Shown here piece by piece: positions 41,460 through 49,237 of a DNA stretch of 64,000 bases. This DNA is from Candidatus Omnitrophota bacterium. GTDB lineage: Bacteria > Omnitrophota > Gorgyraeia > Zapsychrales > Zapsychraceae. Both the position numbers and the translations under genes were made by a program. Position 1 is the first letter of the stretch. Every line of letters starts with the position of its first letter. The notes below the pieces were generated by a model. That model made no database searches. It saw only the letters and a program-made list of their open reading frames with translations, and was not told where the DNA came from. Where the stretch lies: positions 62,001 to 126,000 of the forward strand of contig JACKFL010000006.1 in NCBI GenBank assembly GCA_020632495.1. The letters run 5' to 3'.

Positions 41460-42395
41460 ATGCCAGAGACACTTACCATTAAAAGAGAATTGGAGATCCC
41501 GAAGCCCCGCGGACTGTCTTCGAGCGCGCGGGACAAGTTGATCCATGCCTTCTTTTTCTTAAACGGCATGTTGTCGGTCATTGCGCTGATCGGGATATTC
41601 GGCCTGTTGGTTTATACGGCTATTCCAGCCTTTCAGGAAATTAACCTTTGGCATTTTTTGACGGGCGCCGTGTGGAACCCCACATCGTACTACGAGGCCA
41701 AATACGGGATCGTCCCCATGTTGGTCAGTACGATGATGGTTACCTTCGGGGCCCTGCTTATCGCCATTCCGCTGGGTATCGGTACGGCCGCCTATCTGTC
41801 CGATGTGGCCGGTCCCCGGACACGTGAGATTATCAAACCTGTTATTGAAATTCTGGCGGGAATTCCTTCTGTTGTCGTCGGGTTTCTCGGTATCGTGCTG
41901 GTCGGTCCGCTGATTGCCAAGTTGTTCGGAACGAGTAACGGATTGAACGCGATCAACGGATCGATCCTGCTGGGGGTGATGGCGCTGCCGACGATCATCA
42001 GTATCTCCGAGGATGCGTTGAACAGTGTACCCAAAACGTATGACCAGGCCTCATTGGCCCTGGGAGCGACGCGCTGGCAAACGGTGATCCGAGTCAAGAT
42101 CCCCGCTGCGATGTCAGGGATAATCGCCGCCTGTATGCTGGGCATGGGCCGGGCCATCGGTGAGACGATGACGGTCCTGATGGCGACCGGATGCGCGCCG
42201 GCCATGCCGGAAGGTTTTCTGGAATCGGTACGCACTCTGACCTCATCGATAGCGATTGAATTGGGGGAAGTGGCTTACAACACCACGCATTATTACGCCC
42301 TGTTCGCGCTGGGGTTGGTCCTGTTTGTGATTACGTTTCTTATCAATCTGACCTCCGACATCGTCTTGCACCGCTACGAAAAGGTGAATCGCTGA
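41460..42395 (+). CDS. pstC: Phosphate ABC transporter permease
   Basis: A 311-residue permease with six membrane helices and the ABC permease loop 'SEDALNSVPKTYDQASLALGATRWQTVIRVKIPAA' (EAA motif). The N terminus has about 30 cytoplasmic residues. Together with PstA it forms the channel for phosphate import. Unusually there is no pstS before it. There is no clear ribosome site. The stop is one base before pstA. Confidence 0.94.
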   Translation: MPETLTIKRELEIPKPRGLSSSARDKLIHAFFFLNGMLSVIALIGIFGLLVYTAIPAFQEINLWHFLTGAVWNPTSYYEAKYGIVPMLVSTMMVTFGALLIAIPLGIGTAAYLSDVAGPRTREIIKPVIEILAGIPSVVVGFLGIVLVGPLIAKLFGTSNGLNAINGSILLGVMALPTIISISEDALNSVPKTYDQASLALGATRWQTVIRVKIPAAMSGIIAACMLGMGRAIGETMTVLMATGCAPAMPEGFLESVRTLTSSIAIELGEVAYNTTHYYALFALGLVLFVITFLINLTSDIVLHRYEKVNR

Positions 42396-42396
42396 T

Positions 42397-43254
42397 ATGA
42401 ACAAAAAACGGTTTTCCGAAATAATCGGTTTTGCTATCCTGCGTTTTTGTTTGGGGCTGGTTTTGCTGACCCTGTTCGTTATCCTGTGGGATATTTTTAC
42501 CAAGGGATTTTCTTCAGTATCATGGGAATTTCTTAGTACCATGCCCCGCAAGGGGATGACGGAAGGCGGGATATTTCCGGCGATCGTCGGGACGTTTTTG
42601 GTCACGGTGATCACGGCCCTGTTCTCCATTCCTTTGGGGATGGGGTGCGCGATATACCTTAATGAGTACGCCCGCGGCGGAAAACTGACACGTTTGATCC
42701 GCATGTCGATCCGCAATCTATCCGGTGTTCCGTCGATCGTTTATGGGCTGTTCGGTGTGGTGCTGTTCGTTCAACTGATGCATCTGGATACTTCCGTGCT
42801 GGCGGCGGGGTTGACGCTGGGGCTGATGACGCTGCCGTGGACGATCACCGCCAGTGAGGAGGCCCTGAAAAGCGTTCCGCAGGCCTATCGGGACGGGTCC
42901 CTGGCATTGGGTGCCACCAAGTGGCAGGCGATCCGCACCAATGTCCTGCCGTATGCCATTCCGGGAATGCTGACCGGGACGATCCTGGGATTATCCCGGG
43001 CGGCGGGGGAGACGGCGCCGATCCTGTTCACGGGGGCTGCTTTTTTCCTGCCGGTCCTTCCGAAATCCCTGTGGGACCAGTTTATGGCCCTGCCTTACCA
43101 TCTGTATATTATGTCCACGCAACATCACGCGATCGAGCAAGTGCGGCCTTTAGCCTACGGCACGGCTCTGGTGCTGATAGCATTAATATTCTTGATGAAT
43201 TCCGTCGCTATTTTCGCCCGATATAAATTGCGGCAGGTTAAATTGGAGTCATAA
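42397..43254 (+). CDS. pstA: Phosphate ABC transporter permease
   Basis: A 285-residue partner permease with six membrane helices, 'GIFPAIVGTFLVTVITALFSIPLGMG' (first core helix) and the EAA loop 'ASEEALKSVPQAYRDGSLALGATKWQAIRTNVLP'. Length and motif are normal for PstA. It starts two bases after pstC and ends five bases before pstB. Confidence 0.94.
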   Translation: MNKKRFSEIIGFAILRFCLGLVLLTLFVILWDIFTKGFSSVSWEFLSTMPRKGMTEGGIFPAIVGTFLVTVITALFSIPLGMGCAIYLNEYARGGKLTRLIRMSIRNLSGVPSIVYGLFGVVLFVQLMHLDTSVLAAGLTLGLMTLPWTITASEEALKSVPQAYRDGSLALGATKWQAIRTNVLPYAIPGMLTGTILGLSRAAGETAPILFTGAAFFLPVLPKSLWDQFMALPYHLYIMSTQHHAIEQVRPLAYGTALVLIALIFLMNSVAIFARYKLRQVKLES

Positions 43255-43258
43255 TACT

Positions 43259-44149
43259 ATGTCTGAGATATTTACTAATTCGATCGAGAAAAAGAACAAA
43301 ATCGCGCCCCCGAAAATATCAGCCGATTCGTTCCCGGCCGGTGAGGAAAAATTTATGACCGCAGAAGACCGCCATAGTGAGGCCCGCATCAAGGGCGAAA
43401 TAAAGATCATGGTCGAGAATTTCAATTTTTATTACGGAAATCATCAGGCCCTGAAGTCGATCAGCATGGAGGTTATCACCAATTCCGTCGTCGGGATCAT
43501 CGGCCCTTCCGGATGCGGCAAGTCGACTTTTCTGCGCTGTTTTAACCGGATGAACGATACCATCAACGGCACCCGTTACGAAGGGACCATTGAAATCGAC
43601 CGCAAGAACATCTTTGATAAAGATCTCGACGTGGTCGACCTGCGCCGGAATGTGGGGATGGTTTTTCAGAAGTCCAATCCTTTTCCCAAATCGATCTTCG
43701 ACAATGTGGCGTACGGAATGAAGATTAACGGCATCAAGGACAAAAGCAAGATCGAACAGACCGTCGAACGCAGCCTGCGCCACGCCGCCCTGTGGGAGGA
43801 GGTAAAGGACCGCCTCAATAAGAGTGCCTTCGCGCTGTCCGGTGGGCAGCAGCAACGCCTGTGTATCGCGCGGGCATTAGCGGTTGAACCGCAAGTGCTG
43901 TTGCTGGATGAGCCGGCCTCGGCGCTGGACCCTATCGCGACGGCGAAGATCGAGGAGTTGATTCACGAGTTGAAGAAGGACTACACCATCATTATTGTCA
44001 CGCACAATATGCAGCAGGCCGCCCGCGTTTCTGATTACACGGCGTTCTTTATGCTCGGCGAGTTGTATGAATATGACTTGACCACAAAAATATTTACGAA
44101 TCCCACCCGCAAAACGACCGAAGATTATGTTACGGGCCGGTTCGGTTAA
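43259..44149 (+). CDS. pstB: Phosphate ABC transporter ATPase
   Basis: A 296-residue ABC ATPase: Walker A GPSGCGKST, Q-loop MVFQKSNPFP (PstB-specific), signature LSGGQQQR, Walker B VLLLDEPASALDP, H-loop VTHN. The core begins at IMVENFNFYYG, so about 50 residues precede it; PstB normally starts near residue 5 of that motif. An internal ATG at 43355 could give a shorter form. It energises the PstCA channel. Confidence 0.94.
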   Translation: MSEIFTNSIEKKNKIAPPKISADSFPAGEEKFMTAEDRHSEARIKGEIKIMVENFNFYYGNHQALKSISMEVITNSVVGIIGPSGCGKSTFLRCFNRMNDTINGTRYEGTIEIDRKNIFDKDLDVVDLRRNVGMVFQKSNPFPKSIFDNVAYGMKINGIKDKSKIEQTVERSLRHAALWEEVKDRLNKSAFALSGGQQQRLCIARALAVEPQVLLLDEPASALDPIATAKIEELIHELKKDYTIIIVTHNMQQAARVSDYTAFFMLGELYEYDLTTKIFTNPTRKTTEDYVTGRFG

Positions 44150-44179
44150 TGGTCACGCCCGACCAAGGAGGTAGTCATC

Positions 44180-44875
44180 ATCGAACGAAGGCATGTTGAC
44201 GAAGAACTGGAAGCCATCAAGACGGATTTGCTGAAGATGGCCATTATGGTGGAAGAGGCGATCCACCTGTCTATTGAAGCCCTTACCAAGCAGGACGCGC
44301 GGATGGCCTCACAGGTGATCATGCATGATCAGGCCATCGACGAGATGGAAAACACCGTCGAGGAACGAATCATTGACGCCTTGGCCCTTTACCAGCCGTT
44401 TGCCGGTGACCTGCGGTTTATGACCACCGCCATGCACATCAACACCGAGTTGGAGCGGATCGCGGACCTGACCGTCAATATTTCCCAACGGGTCCTCGAA
44501 CTATCCGACCAACCGCTGCTCAAACCGTTGATCGATATCCCAAAGTTAGCTGCTCAAGCCAAGTTTATGGTCCGCGCGGCGATCGACTCGTTCGTGAAAC
44601 ATGACGAGAAAATGGCCCTCGAGGTGATTTTATCCGACAAGGAAGCCAATCAGCTGCGTACTTTGGTGATTCAGGAGTTGATCTACGACTATATGGTCAA
44701 AGATACCACCACGGTCACCAGGGCCGTTCCCCTGTTGCTGTTGACCCGCGACTTGGAACGAATCTGTGATCATGCGGCCGCCATCGCCGAGGATGTGATC
44801 TATATGGTGCAGGCGCGTATCGTCAAACACAAGCGCGACGTGCTTAATACCAAACGCAAAGATATCAGCAATTAA
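44180..44875 (+). CDS. phoU: Phosphate signalling protein PhoU, ATC start
   Basis: A PhoU of about 231 residues if it starts at the ATC of 44180. AAGGAGG (44165-44171) is eight bases upstream, and the first residues 'ERRHVDEELEAIKTDLLKMA' match the usual PhoU N terminus, yet no ATG, GTG or TTG occurs in frame before a TTG at 44228, which would remove it. Both PhoU three-helix repeats are present with the metal motif-like 'DLRFMTTAMHINTELERIADL' and 'LLLLTRDLERICDHAAAIAED'. PhoU links PstSCAB to PhoR. An ATC (or ATT-type) non-standard start is the simplest reading; a sequencing change at one base is the alternative. Confidence 0.88.
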   Translation: MERRHVDEELEAIKTDLLKMAIMVEEAIHLSIEALTKQDARMASQVIMHDQAIDEMENTVEERIIDALALYQPFAGDLRFMTTAMHINTELERIADLTVNISQRVLELSDQPLLKPLIDIPKLAAQAKFMVRAAIDSFVKHDEKMALEVILSDKEANQLRTLVIQELIYDYMVKDTTTVTRAVPLLLLTRDLERICDHAAAIAEDVIYMVQARIVKHKRDVLNTKRKDISN

Positions 44876-44897
44876 CCGGTTTTTCCCGCGTTGTTTC

Positions 44898-44931
44898 AAA
44901 AAGGGTATATCGAAAGATATACCCTTTTTTT
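44898..44931 (+). terminator. Strong intrinsic terminator
   Basis: AAAAGGGTATATC and GATATACCCTTTT pair perfectly around a GAAA loop, with a T run after and an A run before, so it can act in both directions. It closes the pst-phoU operon. Confidence 0.92.
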
Positions 44932-44953
44932 ATTGAGATGATATGCTGAAACT

Positions 44954-46285
44954 ATGGTGAAATGGATCGACTTTATCAGGCTGGCCGGTATCCGGGGAGG
45001 ATACCGGATTTTCATGCGCAAGTTCTTTGACAGCCGTCCGGTTTTCTCGGTGATGATAAAAGTAGCCCGGGCTTACCGGCGTATTCTACTGCGCAAGCCC
45101 CGTGTCTGTGCGGTCATCGGCTCCCTGGGGAAGACGACCACCACCCGTGCCGTCCGTGCCGCCGTGGGCGGTCCGGTCCGTCAACCGTGGTACAGCAACT
45201 ACGGAAGCAGTCTGGCCTGCAATCTGCTGGCCGTCCGGCCGTGGGATCCGCACACCGTCCTGGAGGCCGGCATTGCCTATCCGGGAATGATGGACGACAA
45301 TTTGTATATTCTGAAACCGGATATGGTGGTGGCCACGGCGATTGCCTGGGAGCATTTCCGGACGTTCAAGTCGCACGAGGATATCCGCGACGAGAAGGTC
45401 AAGATAATCCGGGCCCTGCCGCCCGCGGGATGGGCGGTCCTCAATGGTGACGATCCGCATATCCGGTGGATGGCTTCCCAGACCCGGGCGCGGGTCATGT
45501 TCTACGGCTTAGGGGATGACTGCGCCGTGCGGCTGCTGGATTTTCAGTATGACTGGCCGCACGGCATGACAGGGCGGGTGGCCTACCGGGATCAAATATG
45601 GGACGTGCGGACGCGGATGTTCGGACGGCATTTCTGGTATTCCGTGCTGGCAGGACTGACGGTTGCCGTCTGTTGGAATACGGATATTCCGGCCGCGATC
45701 GAACGCCTCTCCCATCTCCCGCCGACCCCTAACAGATTGGAATGTATAGAATTAGAGAATAAATGCCGGATCATGGACGACACCTGCAAAGGCGGATTCG
45801 ACTCCTGGCTCACGGCCTGCGCCGCCCTCGAACAGGTCAACGCTGAGCGGAAGATTGTGGTTTGCGGGGATATTGAAGATCCTCCGGGATCGCGCGCCGA
45901 GACCTACGGCCGCGTCGGTGAGGCGATCGGACGGGCCGCGGAGGTGGCGATTTTCTTCGGTTTCGGCGATGACCTGAATAAGGCCCGAGTCGCCGCCCAG
46001 CGGGCGGGGATTTCACCCGAAAATATTTCAATTCTGAAGTCTTCGCACTGGGAGAAGCTCGCCGAGACGGTGCGTGGCATGATGCGGCCGGGAGATGTTA
46101 TACTTGTCAAGGGCCGATCCGCTTACCGCTTGCAGCGCGTGGTGCTGGCCCTGCAAAACCGGACGGTAACCTGTCCTTTGAAAATTTGCAATATCAAAGT
46201 TCACACCTGTGATGAATGTCCGATGTTGGAACGGCGTATGCCGGATTTCCAAAACCACTACATACTTCCTTACATCAAGCAGTAA
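44954..46285 (+). CDS. MurF/Mur-ligase-like ATP-dependent protein
   Basis: A 443-residue Mur ligase-family protein. P-loop GSLGKTTTTRAV (about residue 56), the MurF-like 'NYGSSLACNLLAV', 'PDMVVATAIAWEH', 'ALPPAGWAVLNGDDP' and 'LPPTPNRLECIEL' mark the three Mur domains, but the first domain is shortened relative to true MurF. After the ligase fold the last 45 residues hold four cysteines (CPLKIC, CDEC) that could bind zinc or iron. The substrate is unclear: a peptidoglycan-like or other amide ligation. TATGCT at 44942-44947 lies six bases before the ATG. Confidence 0.75.
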   Translation: MVKWIDFIRLAGIRGGYRIFMRKFFDSRPVFSVMIKVARAYRRILLRKPRVCAVIGSLGKTTTTRAVRAAVGGPVRQPWYSNYGSSLACNLLAVRPWDPHTVLEAGIAYPGMMDDNLYILKPDMVVATAIAWEHFRTFKSHEDIRDEKVKIIRALPPAGWAVLNGDDPHIRWMASQTRARVMFYGLGDDCAVRLLDFQYDWPHGMTGRVAYRDQIWDVRTRMFGRHFWYSVLAGLTVAVCWNTDIPAAIERLSHLPPTPNRLECIELENKCRIMDDTCKGGFDSWLTACAALEQVNAERKIVVCGDIEDPPGSRAETYGRVGEAIGRAAEVAIFFGFGDDLNKARVAAQRAGISPENISILKSSHWEKLAETVRGMMRPGDVILVKGRSAYRLQRVVLALQNRTVTCPLKICNIKVHTCDECPMLERRMPDFQNHYILPYIKQ

Positions 46286-46337
46286 CCATCGGACGCACCT
46301 CAAGTCAAAATGCGCGCTTCAGAATTTGGAAAAATAG

Positions 46338-46367
46338 TTGGGAGCGATGTGCGTTAGTCCTTATAAT
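46338..46367 (+). promoter_or_regulatory. Candidate promoter
   Basis: TTGGGA (46338-46343), 18-base spacer, TATAAT (46362-46367). A second TATAAT (46380-46385) lies nearer the TTG start at 46401. Two alternative promoters for the repeat protein are possible. Confidence 0.5.
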
Positions 46368-46400
46368 GAAGAACGTTAGTATAATGGAGTTGGACTAATT

Positions 46401-47951
46401 TTGAAAAAGCTACTCTTCACGATAATCATTTTCGGACTGGCCTGCGGACAGGCGGCGGCCGATACTATCTATCTCAAGTCCGGCCGCATCATCCGCAACC
46501 GCAAAGTCGTTCAACGGACGCCGATCTATATCCGTGTCGAACCCCGTTTTCTCGGGGATCCCGAACGCGAGTTTCTGGTGGAGAATGTCGACCGTGTGGT
46601 GATCGGCAAGGACAATGCGATTCCCGCCGCCGAAGTGATGGACTATGTCTCTGTCGAGAATCTCGACGATGTCCCCGCTGATATCAAATTGGCCGCCAAG
46701 CAAATGGCGATGACGTTGTTGGAACAGGCGATGCAGAGCGTGCTCACCCCGACGCTCGAGGAAGCGCCGGAGAATGTCAAGCGGGTCGCCGAACAAAAGG
46801 CTTCGGACCTGCTGGCCTCGGCCATGGCGTCGTTGAATGACACGCCCGACAACGTCAAGTCGGCCGCCCGCGAGATTGCCAACAGCCTGCTCGAGGAGAC
46901 GGTGCGCACCACCGCGCTTGAGTCGATCGACGAAGTCCCCGAGGACGTGAGGCGCGTGGCCCAAGAAAAAGCCGGATATCTGATCGAACAGGCGATGGTG
47001 GACTCCGTGGAAGAGGCCCCGAATCAGGTCAAGCTGGCGGCCAAACTGAAGGCGCAGGCCCTGATCGAGGATGCCATGCGGGAGGTCAATATACTGGAAG
47101 GTGTGATCAACGAGGGGCAGACCGCGCAGGACCGGTTTGAGGTTTCATCAATAATTCAACGCAATAAGCAGCAGTTGCGCGGCCGGGTGACCACTTTTGA
47201 CCGGATGATAGATCAGGCGGACGTCGACGCGCTGATGGATGAGGCTGTTCAACGCCGTGTGGCGGATGGGGCGACATTCGATTTTCAATCGGTTCCCGGA
47301 ACCGAAGGTATGGTGGAAAAGATGGTCGTCGCCCCCGAACCGCAGATGAGTGAACGGACCGAAGCGGCTGCGCACGAAACCGCGGAGTCGAAAATGCCGC
47401 CGCCGCTCGCCGCGGCGCGGGCCGCCGCGAGCAACCCGCCGATAGAGGCCGTCGATCCGCCCGCTGAAGTCCAGGTTTTGTCCGAAAAAGAACTGGCCGC
47501 CCGCATCGCGGCTATACCCCAACCCACCGTCAAAGGGATGGGATTTATGGATTTTATGTCCGCGCTAAGCTACCGGGATTATATGGTGATGGGCTTGTGT
47601 GTCGTCCTGCTGCTGGTCCTCCTGAGCCAGCAATCCCGGGCCCGGTCGAGAAAAAAGGACGGTGAAGAGGAGGCCGATATTCAGGTGGTGTCTTCATTAA
47701 CTTTTCAGCATCTTCCCGACGCCATTAAGCGGAAATTTACCAGCAGCGACATCACCATGATTCTCGATTTGGAAGACCAGTTCCGGCAGTCTTCGGATAA
47801 GAATACCGGCGAGATGTTCATCGATGACGAGAATCTGCTGAAATTTATCCAGGAGCAGGCGCAGAAGGCAGGCGGCCTGTTCACGCTCGATGACCTCAAG
47901 AAAGTCCTCGAGGTCAAAGAGCAGACACTTACCGAAACCGGTATGGCCTGA
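46401..47951 (+). CDS. Exported repeat protein with late membrane helix
   Basis: A 516-residue protein starting with TTG. Signal peptide 1-21 (LLFTIIIFGLACGQAAA). An N-terminal beta domain ('TIYLKSGRIIRNRKVVQRTPIYIRVE') precedes five helical repeats of about 27-31 residues ('DVPADIKLAAKQMAMTLLEQAM', 'APENVKRVAEQKASDLLASAM', 'TPDNVKSAAREIANSLLEE', 'VPEDVRRVAQEKAGYLIEQAM', 'APNQVKLAAKLKAQALIEDAM'). A proline-rich linker, one membrane helix (about residue 395-412) and a cytoplasmic tail follow. It probably spans the envelope. Function unknown. Confidence 0.7.
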   Translation: MKKLLFTIIIFGLACGQAAADTIYLKSGRIIRNRKVVQRTPIYIRVEPRFLGDPEREFLVENVDRVVIGKDNAIPAAEVMDYVSVENLDDVPADIKLAAKQMAMTLLEQAMQSVLTPTLEEAPENVKRVAEQKASDLLASAMASLNDTPDNVKSAAREIANSLLEETVRTTALESIDEVPEDVRRVAQEKAGYLIEQAMVDSVEEAPNQVKLAAKLKAQALIEDAMREVNILEGVINEGQTAQDRFEVSSIIQRNKQQLRGRVTTFDRMIDQADVDALMDEAVQRRVADGATFDFQSVPGTEGMVEKMVVAPEPQMSERTEAAAHETAESKMPPPLAAARAAASNPPIEAVDPPAEVQVLSEKELAARIAAIPQPTVKGMGFMDFMSALSYRDYMVMGLCVVLLLVLLSQQSRARSRKKDGEEEADIQVVSSLTFQHLPDAIKRKFTSSDITMILDLEDQFRQSSDKNTGEMFIDDENLLKFIQEQAQKAGGLFTLDDLKKVLEVKEQTLTETGMA

Positions 47952-47955
47952 TACC

Positions 47956-48630
47956 GTGTCGCAAAGAGACATCGTAACCACGCAGGACGGATCACCCACC
48001 TTGTACTCCCGCCAATACGGAGATCATTACCATTCCACTTACGGAGCCGTGCAGGAATCGCGGCATGTCTTTATTGAAAGCGGATTGACCTGTGTAGGAG
48101 CGCATTCCCAGGAAGTGCGCTTATTGGAAGTCGGCCTGGGAACGGGGCTCAACTGCATTTTAACGGCGGCCCACCGCGCCGGCAGGTCGGTGCGGTACAC
48201 CGCTCTGGAACCGGATCCATTGCCGGACACCGATGTGGAGCGGCTCGACTACGCGCCTGCGCTGGGCAGTGCGGTATCACGGCTGTTCCGACTGTTGCAC
48301 AACGGTCCGTGGGAAACCGACTTTGAGTTGGAATCCGGTATGACGGTGACCAAGCGTCGGCAGACCGTACAGGAATTTCAGGGCGCCGCGACGTTTGATT
48401 TGGTGTATTACGACGCCTTCTCGCCGGCGGTCCAGCCCGAGATGTGGACCGAGGCGGTTTTCGCGCGGATATATCAGTGCAGCGTGCCGGGAGCGGTGCT
48501 GGTCACCTACAGCAGCCGGGGATCGGTCCGACGTGCGCTCGCTGCTGCCGGCTTTCTCGTCGAGAAGATTCCCGGTCCGCCGGGGAAGAGGGAGATGGTC
48601 AGGGCCCGCAAACCCGGGGATGCGCGTTAA
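47956..48630 (+). CDS. MnmD-type tRNA methyltransferase
   Basis: A 224-residue SAM-dependent methyltransferase matching the MnmC methyltransferase half (MnmD, DUF752): 'QYGDHYHSTYGAVQESRHVFIESGL', SAM loop 'VRLLEVGLGTGLNCILT', and 'FDLVYYDAFSPAVQPEMWTEAVF'. It converts nm5s2U to mnm5s2U at the wobble base of some tRNAs. The oxidase half of MnmC is absent, as in many bacteria. The GTG at 47956 follows the preceding stop by four bases; earlier in-frame codons are inside that gene. Confidence 0.9.
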   Translation: MSQRDIVTTQDGSPTLYSRQYGDHYHSTYGAVQESRHVFIESGLTCVGAHSQEVRLLEVGLGTGLNCILTAAHRAGRSVRYTALEPDPLPDTDVERLDYAPALGSAVSRLFRLLHNGPWETDFELESGMTVTKRRQTVQEFQGAATFDLVYYDAFSPAVQPEMWTEAVFARIYQCSVPGAVLVTYSSRGSVRRALAAAGFLVEKIPGPPGKREMVRARKPGDAR

Positions 48631-48727
48631 CCGCGGCCATTTCTCCGGAATCCGCCAAAATATTTAAGCCAGATTGTAAATTGTTGTAATGTTTGTTTTT
48701 ATATTCCCCCTGCTGGTCAAAGACTGC

Positions 48728-48757
48728 TTGTTGGCCGCTTTTCCGCTGTGTTATATT
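48728..48757 (+). promoter_or_regulatory. Candidate promoter of rlpA-like gene
   Basis: TTGTTG (48728-48733), 18-base spacer, TATATT (48752-48757), 25 bases before the ATG. Confidence 0.45.
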
Positions 48758-48782
48758 GGAAAAGTTGTTCGGGGGAACACGC

Positions 48783-49223
48783 ATGCACAAACAATTGTCT
48801 TATGGCATAATCCTGTCTTTGGTGGCCGCCCTGGCGATCCTGCCGCAAACCCGCTCCGATGCCCGGTCCACGGTGAATCCGGAGCTTTATCAAGTGATCA
48901 TGGCCAACGATGCCCGCTATATTCTGACGGGCAAGGCGTCGTGGTACTCCAAGAATTCCCCCGGTATCCGCAAACACACTGCGAACAACGAAGTCTTCGA
49001 TGACAGGGCCATGACCTGCGCCATGTGGGGGGCGCCGTTTAATCAGCGTCTGCGGGTCACCAACCTTGATAACGGCAAATCGGTTGAGGTCCGGGTGAAT
49101 GATCGCGGACCGCATCCGCGGTTTCTTCAGCAGGGACGCATCATTGATTTGACCGAGGCGGCCTTCTCCGAGATCGCTCCCACGCGCCAGGGATTGATCC
49201 CCATCCGCATCGAGTATCTCTAA
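48783..49223 (+). CDS. RlpA-like lytic transglycosylase
   Basis: A 146-residue exported protein. Signal peptide about 1-26 (YGIILSLVAALAILP) without a lipobox Cys, then a double-psi beta-barrel of the RlpA type: 'GKASWYSKN', 'HTANNEVFDDRAMTCA', 'LRVTNLDNGKSVEVRVNDRGP' with the catalytic Asp, and 'GRIIDLTEAAF'. There is no SPOR domain, so it is a minimal form. It would cut naked glycan strands in the periplasm during division or separation. Confidence 0.85.
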   Translation: MHKQLSYGIILSLVAALAILPQTRSDARSTVNPELYQVIMANDARYILTGKASWYSKNSPGIRKHTANNEVFDDRAMTCAMWGAPFNQRLRVTNLDNGKSVEVRVNDRGPHPRFLQQGRIIDLTEAAFSEIAPTRQGLIPIRIEYL

Positions 49224-49237
49224 ACATAACTGATTGA

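Noticed and set aside
47956..48630. MnmC bifunctional enzyme broken by frameshift
   Set aside because: The reading frame ends cleanly and no oxidase-domain sequence follows; stand-alone MnmD proteins are common.
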